Positions 26,888 to 36,457 of a stretch of DNA of 64,000 nucleotides are shown piece after piece. The notes beneath the pieces are model-generated. The model was not told where the DNA came from. It made no database searches and saw only the letters and a program-made list of their open reading frames with translations. The translations under genes and the position numbers were made by a program. Positions within the stretch are counted from its first letter, which is position 1; each line of letters begins with the position of its first letter. Source of the stretch: Streptobacillus moniliformis DSM 12112 (GTDB taxonomy: Bacteria > Fusobacteriota > Fusobacteriia > Fusobacteriales > Leptotrichiaceae). The stretch lies in NCBI RefSeq assembly GCF_000024565.1, contig NC_013515.1, positions 1,036,497 through 1,100,496 of the forward strand, in the 5' to 3' direction.

Positions 26888-27761
26888 GTATTAACCTCGC
26901 TATATTATAATTATATTCTTTAAGTTTATTTTCTGCATCTTCTTTTTCTATTTTAAGTAATATCATTGCTATTGCTACTTTAACACTCATACCCGATCTT
27001 TCAAGATACATTTGTGCCTCTTCATAGCTAACACTAGTAACATTCATTAAAATTCTTTTAGCTCTCTCAATTAATTTTAAATTAGAAGTTTTAACATCAA
27101 CCATATACCCTGAAAATACCTTACCTCTTTTAATCATAACAGATGTAGATATCATATTTAATATCATTTTTTGTGCTGTAGCTGATTTCATTCTAGTAGA
27201 ACCTGTTATAATTTCAGGACCAACTAAAACTTCTATAGGAATATCTACTTTTTTTGATAATTCTGAATTTTCAGAACAAGTTATACTTGCTGTTAAAGCC
27301 CCTATTTCCTTTGCATAATTAATTGCTCCTAAGACATAAGGAGTTCTTCCTGAAGCAGCTATACCTATAACAACATCATCTTTTGTTAAATTAATTTCTT
27401 TAATATCTAAGCTTCCTTGTTCAGTATCATCTTCAGAATTTTCCTTAGCTTCAAACATAGCTTCTCTTCCACCAGCAATTAAACCTTGAACTCTATCAAA
27501 ATCAACACCATAAGTTGGAGGACATTCTACTGCATCAAGCACTCCAATTCTTCCAGAAGTTCCTGCTCCAACATATATTATCCTATTTTTTTCCACAATA
27601 GCATCTATCAATTTAGCTATATCAGGCAATACTTTTTCAATACTGCAAGCAACTTTTTTATCTTCATCATTTATTCTTTTAAGTATTTCATAGCTATCTT
27701 GTAATTCTATATTTTTGCTATTTTCATTATTCTTTTCTGTTGATAATGTAGATAAATCCAT
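26871..27761 (-). CDS. murQ: N-acetylmuramic acid 6-phosphate etherase MurQ
   Basis: Cleaves the lactyl ether of MurNAc-6-P to GlcNAc-6-P and D-lactate. About 296 residues with SIS-domain signatures IIYVGAGTSGRIGVLDAVEC, PPTYG, IAGGREAMFEAKENSEDD, IGIAASGRTPYVLGAI, GPEIITGSTRMKSATAQKM. The catalytic Glu lies in the KENSEDD region. I start at ATG 27761 (MDLSTLSTEKNNEN, the usual N-terminus) with AAGGTGG upstream; a GTG five codons earlier is possible. First gene of the operon. Confidence 0.96.
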   Translation of the reverse strand: MDLSTLSTEKNNENSKNIELQDSYEILKRINDEDKKVACSIEKVLPDIAKLIDAIVEKNRIIYVGAGTSGRIGVLDAVECPPTYGVDFDRVQGLIAGGREAMFEAKENSEDDTEQGSLDIKEINLTKDDVVIGIAASGRTPYVLGAINYAKEIGALTASITCSENSELSKKVDIPIEVLVGPEIITGSTRMKSATAQKMILNMISTSVMIKRGKVFSGYMVDVKTSNLKLIERAKRILMNVTSVSYEEAQMYLERSGMSVKVAIAMILLKIEKEDAENKLKEYNYNIARLIHEYIS

Positions 27762-27779
27762 AAATGCATTCACCACCTT

Positions 27780-27795
27780 TATATTAATTAATATA
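27780..27795. promoter_or_regulatory. Perfect 16-bp palindrome, candidate MurR operator
   Basis: TATATTAATTAATATA spans the region immediately downstream of (and touching) the -10 box of the murQ promoter, where a repressor would block transcription. RpiR-family regulators bind palindromic sites. A/T-only palindromes are common in such DNA, so this is tentative. Confidence 0.4.
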
Positions 27796-27822
27796 GTATA
27801 TCCTGATTTTTAAATAAATCAA
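27795..27822 (-). promoter_or_regulatory. Promoter of the MurNAc operon
   Basis: On the minus strand: TTGATT (27817-27822), a 16-base spacer, TATACT (27795-27800), about 35 bases before the murQ ATG. Confidence 0.6.
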
Positions 27823-27847
27823 TTTTTATTAAAATTTATTTCCAAAA

Positions 27848-27874
27848 AAATAAGTAGAAGATAACTCTTCTACT
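27848..27874 (-). terminator. Terminator of fbpABC, overlapping the fbpC stop codon
   Basis: On the minus strand AGTAGAAG-AGTTAT-CTTCTACT is followed by TATTTTTTTGG. The 5' arm includes the fbpC stop codon at 27870-27872. Confidence 0.8.
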
Positions 27875-28487
27875 CCATATTTATTAATCTGTCTGCAATT
27901 ATACTATCATCTAAATCATGACTTACAATTATAGTTGTAATTCCTATTTTTTTCAAAAGACCTTTTAGATCCTGTCTTAATTTTTCCCTCAACTCTATAT
28001 TAAGTGATGAAAATGGTTCATCTAATAATAGAAGTTTAGGCGTTATTGCAAGTGATCTTGCTAAAGCCACCCTTTGTTTTTCTCCACCTGATAATTCATG
28101 AGGATATCTTTTTTCATAACCTATAAGTTCTATTAATTCTAATAAGTTAGTAACTTTCTCTTTCTTTTCTTCTTTTTTTAATTTGGAAAGTCCAAACGAA
28201 ATATTATCATATACATTTAAGTGAGGAAACAAGGCAAATTCTTGAAATAAATATCCTATATTTCTTTTTTCTATCTTCTCATTTGTAATTTTTATTCCAT
28301 CTAAAAATATTTCTCCAGTACTAACTTCTTCTAATCCTGAAATTAACCTTAATAAAGTTGATTTACCTATACCTGATCTTCCTTTTATCATAAGTATTTC
28401 ACCTTTATCAACATAAAAAGAATAATTATTAATAATTAATTTACTATCATATGAAAAACTTACATTATTAAATTCTAAAAAATGCAT
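27870..28487 (-). CDS. fbpC: Iron(III)-type ABC transporter ATP-binding protein FbpC (short form)
   Basis: 205 residues: just a nucleotide-binding domain with Walker A GRSGIGKSTLLRLISGL, Q-loop YLFQEFALFPHLNVYDN, signature LSGGEKQRVALARSLA, Walker B LLLLDEPFSSL and H-loop IIVSHDLDDSI. The C-terminal regulatory beta-domain usually carried by FbpC/PotA-type proteins (about 350 residues) is absent. It starts 1 base after fbpB with GGGGAAG upstream. Confidence 0.85.
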   Translation of the reverse strand: MHFLEFNNVSFSYDSKLIINNYSFYVDKGEILMIKGRSGIGKSTLLRLISGLEEVSTGEIFLDGIKITNEKIEKRNIGYLFQEFALFPHLNVYDNISFGLSKLKKEEKKEKVTNLLELIELIGYEKRYPHELSGGEKQRVALARSLAITPKLLLLDEPFSSLNIELREKLRQDLKGLLKKIGITTIIVSHDLDDSIIADRLINME

Positions 28488-28488
28488 A

Positions 28489-30066
28489 TTAATCTTCCCC
28501 TTTCATGTCAAAATAGTTATATATACCTATAAGTATTAAGGTAATACTTATTAATATCAATGCAGGAGTTCCTACTAATACCAATTCTTCATCACTAGCA
28601 TAATTTTTCATTTGTATAGATAATGTTGTATTAGTTAAAAGTATCGCAGCAAGGGGCATTTCCTTTATTATTTCTATGGATAATAACAACATAGCCGATA
28701 TTATTGCCGTTTTTTGCATGAATATATCTACTTTAAAGAATGTTTTTAATTTACTCATACCTAATAATCTTGAACTTTCATGTAAACTATTACCATTTTT
28801 TTCAATACTTGCTTCTATAGGTGTATAAGCAAGAGATAAAAATCTTGTAGTATATGCAAATATCAATATCAACGGACTTTTAATAAGTGTTATACTTTCA
28901 ATTATACCTCTGTTTATAAGGAAGAGATCTATACCAATAAATATAGATAAAAAACCTACTGCAATTACCGAACCTGGTATAGAATATCCAACTGAAACCA
29001 ACTTATTTATTATCCATTTTCTTTTAGCAAGTCTATTAACATTGGTTAAAAATAGTGCAACTATCAATACAAATATTGCTGTGTAAAATAGGATGGATAA
29101 AGTATTTTTAGTGTTTATCAAAACATCTTTTATATAGACATAACCTATTGAAAGATATACCCATCTAAAAATATACATTATTGGAAATAATAGAGTAAAG
29201 AAAAAGACTGTAAAGAAAAAGATTAATACTAAAACATGTTTAATCCCTTTTAATTTCTCTCTTTTTATCTTAGTATTCTTTCCTGTATAATACTTAATTT
29301 TTCTTCTACTTAATTTTTCTATAAATAAAAAAGCTAATACAATAACTATTAATATTACTGATAATTTATTAGCTCCATCTAAATCATAATTATTAATCCA
29401 ACTATCATATATACCTGTACTAAAAACTCTAATACCAAAAAAGAATGGAACTCCAAAAGCATTTAAGATTTCCATAATTACTAACATTAATCCAGTTATT
29501 ATTGCTGGTCTTGATACAGGTAATATTATTTTATATAAAGTCTGAAAAGTACTCATTCCCAGTAGTTTAGATGAATATATTAAATCCATAGAAATTCTTT
29601 TCATATATGCTCTCGATGTAATATATACATATGGATAAAAAGAAATAGATAATATAGCTATTGCCCCTTTTATATTCGCAATATCTAAATAAAGATTAAT
29701 TCCATTCTTTTTAAGGAAAACATATAAAGGTCCTGTTAAAAAATCTACATAAATATATGCAAATAAATAACTAGGTATTGCAAAAGATAAAAAATTAGTA
29801 TATCTAAAAAAATTTCTAAATTTAAAATCATAAAAAGTTTCAAAATAGGCTAACCCTACTCCTATAATAAAAGTTAAAAAAACTGTTGGAAATAGTATAA
29901 AAACAGTATTTACAACATATTCCTTTAATAGATTTTCAAAAATATGATTTGTTAATTCACTATTAGCCTTAAAACTATTTATTATTATATAGATTATAGG
30001 GCTAATAATTAGCCCTATTAATATATGTGTGAGTATTTTCCAAACATTTATTTTTCTTATTTCCAA
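28489..30066 (-). CDS. fbpB: Iron(III)-type ABC transporter permease FbpB (fused double permease)
   Basis: 525 residues with about twelve membrane segments. Two BPD_transp_1 halves are visible as duplicated EAA-type loops: SSKLLGMSTFQTLYKIILPV (first half) and SSRLLGMSKLKTFFKVDIFM (second half). This duplicated layout is typical of FbpB/ThiP-like permeases. Start codon TTG at 30066 overlaps the fbpA stop; no better start was found. Partner proteins are encoded on either side. Confidence 0.9.
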   Translation of the reverse strand: MEIRKINVWKILTHILIGLIISPIIYIIINSFKANSELTNHIFENLLKEYVVNTVFILFPTVFLTFIIGVGLAYFETFYDFKFRNFFRYTNFLSFAIPSYLFAYIYVDFLTGPLYVFLKKNGINLYLDIANIKGAIAILSISFYPYVYITSRAYMKRISMDLIYSSKLLGMSTFQTLYKIILPVSRPAIITGLMLVIMEILNAFGVPFFFGIRVFSTGIYDSWINNYDLDGANKLSVILIVIVLAFLFIEKLSRRKIKYYTGKNTKIKREKLKGIKHVLVLIFFFTVFFFTLLFPIMYIFRWVYLSIGYVYIKDVLINTKNTLSILFYTAIFVLIVALFLTNVNRLAKRKWIINKLVSVGYSIPGSVIAVGFLSIFIGIDLFLINRGIIESITLIKSPLILIFAYTTRFLSLAYTPIEASIEKNGNSLHESSRLLGMSKLKTFFKVDIFMQKTAIISAMLLLSIEIIKEMPLAAILLTNTTLSIQMKNYASDEELVLVGTPALILISITLILIGIYNYFDMKGED

Positions 30067-31067
30067 TTTGCTTTATCCGCAACAAATTTAGCTTTTTCTA
30101 AATTTTGACCTATCTTATCAAAGTCAATTTTAGAAGCTTTAAATTTACCCCATGATTCAACTACTGGACTTAATACTGCTTTTGAATTTACTGGGTATTC
30201 ATAATTTTCATGTGAATATACCATTTGTGCATATTGATCTGTTAAAAATTCTATAAATTTAATAGCATTTTGTTTATTTTTACTGTATTTAGTAATTGCT
30301 GCCCCTGAAAGATTAATGTGTGTTCCACCATCTTTTTGATTAGGGAAGAATATTTTTAATTTTGAAGCAACTTCTCTTTCAAGAGGATCTTTAGAAGCTG
30401 TCATTCTACCCATATAGTAGCTATTCATTATTGCAACATCTCCTAAACCTGCAAGAACTGCTTTAGCTTGATCTCTATCATTACCTTTAGGATCTCTTGC
30501 AAAGTTTTCAGTAAGTTTCATAGCCCAATCAGAAGCTGATTTTTCACCATTTTTAGCTATCATAAATGCTATTAAATGTTTATTATATGAACTTCCAGAA
30601 CTTCTTGTTAAAATTCTCTTATTCCATTTTTTATCAGCTAATGCTTCATATGTTGAAAGTTCTTTTACATTAACTGTTTCAGGATTGTATACAAATATAC
30701 GTGCTCTATATGTTAACCCTACCCAGTTATTAGCTTTATCTCTAAAGTTTGCTGGAACATTACTTAAAACTTTTCTTGATGTTATTGGTTGTAATAATTT
30801 TTTCATTTTTGCTGTATATAAATCCCCAACACCAACAGTTATAAATACATCTGCATCTGTTGATTCTCCTTCTAACTCTAATCTCTTAATTAAAGCTGAA
30901 ACATCTGAGTTTTGAATTACATTTACTTTTATTCCAGTTTCTTTTTCAAATTCAAGATAAATTGACTTATCTGAATCATAATGTCTTGATGTATATACGT
31001 TAACTACATCACTTGCAAATATTAAATTTGTAATAAAAACAGTAATTAATAATACTATTTTTTTCAT
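30057..31067 (-). CDS. fbpA: Periplasmic iron(III)-binding protein FbpA/FutA-like
   Basis: About 336 residues with a signal peptide (MKKIVLLITVFITNLIFA). The extracellular solute-binding fold begins with DVVNVYTSRHYDSDKSIYLE, as in FutA/FbpA (the Tyr/His of the first loop are ligand-type residues). Later segments ADVFITVGVGDLYTAK, LAGLGDVAIMNSYYMGRM (paired ligand tyrosines) and HINLSGAAITKYSKN support Fe3+ specificity. ATG 31067 has GGAGG upstream; the frame extends further without ribosome signals. Own promoter at 31102. Confidence 0.9.
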   Translation of the reverse strand: MKKIVLLITVFITNLIFASDVVNVYTSRHYDSDKSIYLEFEKETGIKVNVIQNSDVSALIKRLELEGESTDADVFITVGVGDLYTAKMKKLLQPITSRKVLSNVPANFRDKANNWVGLTYRARIFVYNPETVNVKELSTYEALADKKWNKRILTRSSGSSYNKHLIAFMIAKNGEKSASDWAMKLTENFARDPKGNDRDQAKAVLAGLGDVAIMNSYYMGRMTASKDPLEREVASKLKIFFPNQKDGGTHINLSGAAITKYSKNKQNAIKFIEFLTDQYAQMVYSHENYEYPVNSKAVLSPVVESWGKFKASKIDFDKIGQNLEKAKFVADKANWK

Positions 31068-31101
31068 TAATTTGACCTCCAAATAGTTTGATTCCAAAAT
31101 C

Positions 31102-31130
31102 ATTATATCACAATTTATATTTAGTGTAAA
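31102..31130 (-). promoter_or_regulatory. Promoter of fbpABC
   Basis: On the minus strand: TTTACA (31125-31130), a 17-base spacer, TATAAT (31102-31107). It lies in the 75-base gap after the OMP stop at 31143, where no terminator is seen, so OMP transcripts may read through. No convincing Fur box. Confidence 0.7.
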
Positions 31131-31142
31131 CAAAAAATATCT

Positions 31143-33257
31143 CTACCATCTATAATCAATATTTAATGTAGCTTTAGCACTTGTAGATTTATAATTAATA
31201 TTTTTATTAAGATTTATAGCTACTCCTAATTTTGGTTTTATAACTAATTCATCATCTAAAAACTTAAATTCACCCTCTATACCTGGCTGTATTGATATTA
31301 TTTCTAAAGATTTTTCTCCAAATTCTTTTTTCTCATCATTTATTTTTTTACTTTCATCTTCACTTATACCAACTATTCCATTTTCATCTATTTGTTTTCT
31401 TTTTATATCCTTTAATACACTGTATAATTTATCAGAATCATAAAAACTTATATATGACATACCTAAATTACCTGTAATTTTCATCCCCTTATTTAGTTTA
31501 TATGATAGACTATTTTTAATATATCCCTTGTAATTATATGCATTTTTTAATAATAAATCTGTTAATACTGAATTTGAATTATTTTGAGTATTATCAGAAC
31601 TTACTTTTTGAGTAGAATTTTTTCCCTTATCCTTATAATCAAATAATATTATTGTATTTAAACCTAGCTCAGTTACAAAATCTACTTTTTCACTTAATTT
31701 AGATTCTATTTTTCCTTTTACATCTCCCAATCCCAATATCTCTATTTTTTCTTTTTCTAATATTTTAACTTTATTAAAACTTGTAAAATTTAATTCCCCC
31801 ATTAATCTTAATTTATCATTAACTTCATAATCTAATTTATTATCTGTCCAAGCACTTATTACAGAATAGTTAGTATTATTAGAATGTGATATTAAATATC
31901 TTGCATCAACACTATTTTTTAAATTTAATTTATTTGTTTTATTCTCAAAAGTCAAACCAAGACCTACTAAAGCTAAGTGATTATGTGTTAATTTACTACT
32001 ATCATCAAGCTCCATATTATATCTATACCTAGATGCAAATCTTAAATTAACATATCCTGCCTTAACTTCTATTTCATTTTTAGTATATGCTGAAAATACT
32101 GTAAAGTCTTTATTGTTATTATCATTACCATTTCTCTTATACTTATCATTATCTACTTTAACAGTTCCATTTGTATTTGTAAATACTTTACCTTTTACCT
32201 TATTTTCTGAATTAATTTCTACCTTATTATCCTTATATACTAAATTAGTTAAAAACTCTTGTTTGTATAATAACTTTTCCGTCTTATCTTGACTATGTTT
32301 TTCACCATTTTCAGAATAACTTTTTTTATTTTTACTATAATCATATAAAGTTTCATGATTTAATATACTTTTAAAGCTTAATCCACCTTTTTCATAAGAT
32401 AAGGAAATTTCTCCTCCAGCAGTCCTATTTTTATAACTTCTTATTATAGAGCCTATATTAGTATATGCTTTACCCATTATCTCAAAATTTCCTAGTTTAC
32501 TTGATAATGTTACATCTCCTTTTAATCTACCTAATCTATCTACTATTTCAAAATCAGTTTTTAATTTATGATTTAAATTTATCCCTATATTAAGCTTAGA
32601 TATTTTTTGATCTAATTCTAAAAAACTTTCAATTCTACCTTTTCCAGCTACTAAAGTTTCACTTGAATATATTAAACCTAGCTTTGCTTTAGTTTTTTCA
32701 TAATTTAGATCTAAAACTCCTGAAGCTAAAACTTCATCATTTTTTAATCTTAATCCTTGACTATGATAAAATTCTTTTCTTGCCTTTTCATCATCATCAT
32801 ATTTCTTATCCCATAAACCTCTTAATTTTAATCCCTCTTTTATATTTTCTTCCATACCACCCATATATTGGTAGCCACTATTAAATGTTATTTCTACATT
32901 TTCATTTACTTTCTTTTTATATGATACACCTACATTTAATTTTCCATCTATACCAGTAATTTTACCTTTATCTTTTTTTACATCTCTAGCATCTATTTGC
33001 CCACCTAAGAATATAAATAGGTCCTTGTTTTTACCAACTAAAGTCCCTATATTTATATTATTATTAGCCTTATATGTAAACTCTTTTTCATTTTTTCCAC
33101 TTTCAGAACTATTCATAGCTACATTTTCAACTTCTTTTTTTTCATGCTTTAACCTTAATTCACTATTATTTTTAAGATATAAATTTTTTATGAAACCTTT
33201 ACCTAAACTTGATAAAGAACTTAAAGTTAATATACCTAAAACCAATTTATTTCTCAT
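31143..33257 (-). CDS. Outer-membrane beta-barrel protein, paralogue of the 34350 and 7070 OMPs
   Basis: About 704 residues with a signal peptide (MRNKLVLGILTLSSLSSLGKG) and alternating amphipathic strands, ending KATLNIDYRW. It shares with the OMP at 34350 the block EFYHSQGLRLKNDEVLASGV (there EYYHSQGFRFKQEETLFSGV), and with both paralogues the strand pair SAWTDNKLDYEVNDKLRLMG. The ATG at 33257 has GGGGAAG upstream and follows the preceding frame's stop by two bases. It is probably transcribed from the promoter at 36458. Function unknown. Confidence 0.82.
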   Translation of the reverse strand: MRNKLVLGILTLSSLSSLGKGFIKNLYLKNNSELRLKHEKKEVENVAMNSSESGKNEKEFTYKANNNINIGTLVGKNKDLFIFLGGQIDARDVKKDKGKITGIDGKLNVGVSYKKKVNENVEITFNSGYQYMGGMEENIKEGLKLRGLWDKKYDDDEKARKEFYHSQGLRLKNDEVLASGVLDLNYEKTKAKLGLIYSSETLVAGKGRIESFLELDQKISKLNIGINLNHKLKTDFEIVDRLGRLKGDVTLSSKLGNFEIMGKAYTNIGSIIRSYKNRTAGGEISLSYEKGGLSFKSILNHETLYDYSKNKKSYSENGEKHSQDKTEKLLYKQEFLTNLVYKDNKVEINSENKVKGKVFTNTNGTVKVDNDKYKRNGNDNNNKDFTVFSAYTKNEIEVKAGYVNLRFASRYRYNMELDDSSKLTHNHLALVGLGLTFENKTNKLNLKNSVDARYLISHSNNTNYSVISAWTDNKLDYEVNDKLRLMGELNFTSFNKVKILEKEKIEILGLGDVKGKIESKLSEKVDFVTELGLNTIILFDYKDKGKNSTQKVSSDNTQNNSNSVLTDLLLKNAYNYKGYIKNSLSYKLNKGMKITGNLGMSYISFYDSDKLYSVLKDIKRKQIDENGIVGISEDESKKINDEKKEFGEKSLEIISIQPGIEGEFKFLDDELVIKPKLGVAINLNKNINYKSTSAKATLNIDYRW

Positions 33258-33259
33258 TT

Positions 33260-34335
33260 TTATCTTCCCCATATATATTTAACTCCTGCTCTTATTGTAT
33301 TTGAACTTTTTTGATATTTTTTAGTATTAAATTCTATATTAGAAATATATTCCATTTCAATATCAAAATTATCATTAAATTTATATTTTAACTTTAATTG
33401 TGGATTTAAGGATATGAAAGAATAATCATCATTATCTGTTGTATTTTTTACAGTATCATTAACTTTAAGAAGTGTATTACCTGTATAAATCTTTTTTTCT
33501 ATATTAGTTCCTAATTTACCCATTAAACTTATCTTACTACTATCACTTAAACTTTTTTCCCACTCATATCCTAAATACGCTTTAAAACTAAATCCTTTAT
33601 TATATATTGTAGTTCTTAACATATCATTTCTATCTAATTTAGCTTTTCTTAAGTTATAGTGGGCTACATAAGCTCCTGCTATTATATTTTTTTTATTAAT
33701 CTATTCCAACCCCCTAATAAAAAGTTATATGGAATTAATTTTTCTCCTGAAAACCATGTTGATAAGGATGTATTTAAATCAGTTGACAATTTAAAATTAT
33801 ATCCTAAATCATAAGCTACATTAGTACTTATTCCATAATAATGTTCTATTTCTTTTTGATCAACTTTACGTTCTGAACTAAATAAACTATACATAGCTTT
33901 TATATTAATATCTAAATCATTAATTTTATTATCATACTCATATTTAAAATCTGCTTTTTTAACAGAATCTAAAGTTATTTCTATATTTCCATATTCTTTA
34001 AAATCTAATCCTAGAATAGCATAATAATTTAATGGCTTAAAACTTCTTTGCCCAAAATTAATCCCACCTGATAATTTTAAAAATTCAAATAATTTTGTAG
34101 AAATATATATATTATTTTTAGCACTCATTTCTACATTTTTTTCATGATTAAAATCACTAATAGTATCTACACTTAATTCTAGTCTTATTTTTTTATTATT
34201 ATTAAAATCAAATAATATACTTTCTTTTACTTCTTTTGGTATCTTTTTAGCTACTTTATGTGATTTCTTAAGTGTAGCTGATAAAGATATGTTAGAAATC
34301 ACTGTAAAAAATAGTAGAAAAATTTTTAATTTCAT
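33260..34335 (-). pseudogene. Outer-membrane protein gene split by a frameshift at an A8 run (possible phase-OFF allele)
   Basis: The 5' frame starts with a signal peptide (MKLKIFLLFFTVISNISLSA) and runs through barrel-like strands to GGWNRLIKKI, then a stop. The 3' frame resumes immediately as NIIAGAYVAHYNLRKAKLDR and continues to NTIRAGVKYIWGR. The break lies exactly at eight consecutive A (33687-33694). A run of nine (or six) would restore one frame of about 358 residues. Each half lacks what the other has, so this is one gene. It differs in sequence from the two flanking 700-residue OMPs. The ATG at 34335 is preferred; 34347 is also possible. Sequencing error is the main alternative. Confidence 0.75.
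33687..33694 (-). repeat. A8 homopolymer at the OMP frame break
   Basis: On the coding (minus) strand the sequence reads ttaat-A8-tataatagc. Current reading hits TAA two codons later; one extra A joins the two halves. Confidence 0.85.
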
Positions 34336-34349
34336 TACTTTAGCTCTCA

Positions 34350-36431
34350 TTACCATCTATACCCCACATTTAACCCTGTTTTAATATTAGCTCTTCCGTA
34401 TTGTATATCCTTATATTCCTTACTTTTTTCTACTCTCGCACTTACATTAACTTCTAAAATTGATTTAATTAATAACTTATCGTCTAAATATTTCATCTCT
34501 AATTCTACACCTGGTGTTATAGATAATACAGCCTTGTTATCTCCAAAACTTTTTTCTTCTTCCTGTATTTTCTTTAAATCCTCTTCAATATGAGTTTCTA
34601 TACCATTTTCCCCTATTCTATTTCTCTTTATCCTTGTTAAACTTTCATATAGTCTATCTGATTTTATACCATATGAAAAACTTGCATCTAACTTACCAAT
34701 TACATTTATATTTTTATTTGTTCTATATTTTATCTTATTTTCACTAAATACCTTATATCCATATTGAAGTATTAAATGTAGACTTTCATCACCATATTTA
34801 ATAGTGTCAGAACTGAGTTGAATTGTAAGAATTTCTTCACTAGGTTGCACTGAAGATTGAGAACTAGCTTTATTTGGTTCAGTAAACAATGAAATAGTCT
34901 TTGCACCTAATGCTGAAATAATTTCTATCTTATCACTTATGTTATATCCTAACATAACTTTTGTATCTGCTAATAACAGAACTTCATTTTTATCTGTAGC
35001 TTTATCTATGAAAGAAAATCTATTTGAACTTGTAAAATTTAATTCACCTTTTAATGATAACTTATCATTTACTTTATACTCTTGTTTATTATCACTCCAG
35101 AAATTTATTACACTAAATGTCTTATTATCTTTATATCCTAAAGCATATCTAATATCAAAACTATGCTTTAATTCACTATTTTTTAACTTATTAGCATATG
35201 TTATACCTGGTCCTACTAATACAAATTGATCATATCCTTTAAATTTTGTTTTTTCCATATTTACAACACCAGCATATCTAGCTGATAATTTTAAATCAAA
35301 GATACCTAATTTGTAATTAAATATATTATCAGTATATACTAATCCTATTACCTTACTTATATCTGTATTATTATTTGTTACTTGATTATTTCCCTCATAT
35401 TCACTTTCATCAAGTTTCATTTTTTTAAGATCAACCCTACCTTTTACCTTAGTTTTTGATTCAAATAATGTCTTTTTATTATCATACTTTAATTCAAATC
35501 TTAATTCTGGTCTTAATCTTATTTTTAAATCCTTATCATCTTTTTTTACTTGTCTAAAAGCTAACTCATTATTTAATGCTGTTAGCATCTCTAAATTATT
35601 TATACTATATTTAAATTCATTTTCACTTGTTAGTTTATAATCTCTTCCATCTGGAACTATACTTCCTAAATATATATCTAAAATATTATTAGTTCCTAAA
35701 TTACCTACTTTAGAACTAACTTTTATTTTACTTTTTAATCTACCTCCATTAGTATATTTATCACCTTTAGTAGATGTATGATCTCTAAGTTTATGACTTA
35801 GAGCAAATTCTATATCATGATTTAATTTTCTAGTTTTGAAATTAACAAAACTTTCAAATCTCATAGCACCATTATTTAAATACCCTGCTGTATACATAAG
35901 CCCCGTATTTAATTTAAATTTATCATTATCGTAACCTACAACACCTGAAAACAAGGTTTCCTCTTGTTTAAATCTAAATCCTTGACTATGATAATATTCT
36001 TTTAAAACCTCTTTATCTTTTTCAAATTCTTTCTTCCATTCACCCCTAAACTTTAGCATTTCTTTTATGGCTTCTTCAAAAGAATTTTTAGTAGTAGCAC
36101 TATTATTATATTGATAAGCAGCATTTAATATTAGTTCTACTTCTTTACTTAATTTCTTTTTTAGGTTTACCCCTAAATTTATTCCTCCACCAAAATTAAC
36201 ATCTTTATCAAAATTAGCTTCTCCACCAACAAATGTAAATACTTCTTTTTTCTGACCAAAGATACCCGCAAAATTTAATTCAGTCGAGGCATTTTTAATA
36301 AACTTTGATGAATTTGATTCAACAATTTCATCATAACCTAAATTTAATTTAGTATTATTTTTGATATAATACTCTGCTCCTAAAGATGAAATACCTATGG
36401 CTAATAGACCAATAAATCTAATTTTTAACAC
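34350..36431 (-). CDS. Outer-membrane beta-barrel protein, first gene of the OMP triad
   Basis: 693 residues with a GTG start after GGGAGG. Signal peptide (VLKIRFIGLLAIGISSLGAE), many amphipathic strands and the C-terminus TGLNVGYRW. Paralogous to the OMP at 31143 over most of its length and more distantly to that at 7070 (QKKEVFTFVGGEANFD versus NKEIFAFIGTDLNG). The next gene overlaps its stop codon region, so the three OMP genes look co-transcribed from the strong promoter at 36458. No known domain recognised. Confidence 0.82.
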   Translation of the reverse strand: MLKIRFIGLLAIGISSLGAEYYIKNNTKLNLGYDEIVESNSSKFIKNASTELNFAGIFGQKKEVFTFVGGEANFDKDVNFGGGINLGVNLKKKLSKEVELILNAAYQYNNSATTKNSFEEAIKEMLKFRGEWKKEFEKDKEVLKEYYHSQGFRFKQEETLFSGVVGYDNDKFKLNTGLMYTAGYLNNGAMRFESFVNFKTRKLNHDIEFALSHKLRDHTSTKGDKYTNGGRLKSKIKVSSKVGNLGTNNILDIYLGSIVPDGRDYKLTSENEFKYSINNLEMLTALNNELAFRQVKKDDKDLKIRLRPELRFELKYDNKKTLFESKTKVKGRVDLKKMKLDESEYEGNNQVTNNNTDISKVIGLVYTDNIFNYKLGIFDLKLSARYAGVVNMEKTKFKGYDQFVLVGPGITYANKLKNSELKHSFDIRYALGYKDNKTFSVINFWSDNKQEYKVNDKLSLKGELNFTSSNRFSFIDKATDKNEVLLLADTKVMLGYNISDKIEIISALGAKTISLFTEPNKASSQSSVQPSEEILTIQLSSDTIKYGDESLHLILQYGYKVFSENKIKYRTNKNINVIGKLDASFSYGIKSDRLYESLTRIKRNRIGENGIETHIEEDLKKIQEEEKSFGDNKAVLSITPGVELEMKYLDDKLLIKSILEVNVSARVEKSKEYKDIQYGRANIKTGLNVGYRW

Positions 36432-36457
36432 TTTGCCTCCCTAAATATTTGTTACTT

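Noticed and set aside
30057-31067. Thiamine or polyamine specificity for the fbp-type transporter
   Set aside because: The solute-binding protein has the FutA/FbpA-style YTSRHYDSD start and paired tyrosines (NSYYMGRM), which favour ferric iron.
31095-31135. Fur box at the fbpABC promoter
   Set aside because: The AT-rich promoter contains tgatataatgat-like strings, but no acceptable 7-1-7 inverted repeat.
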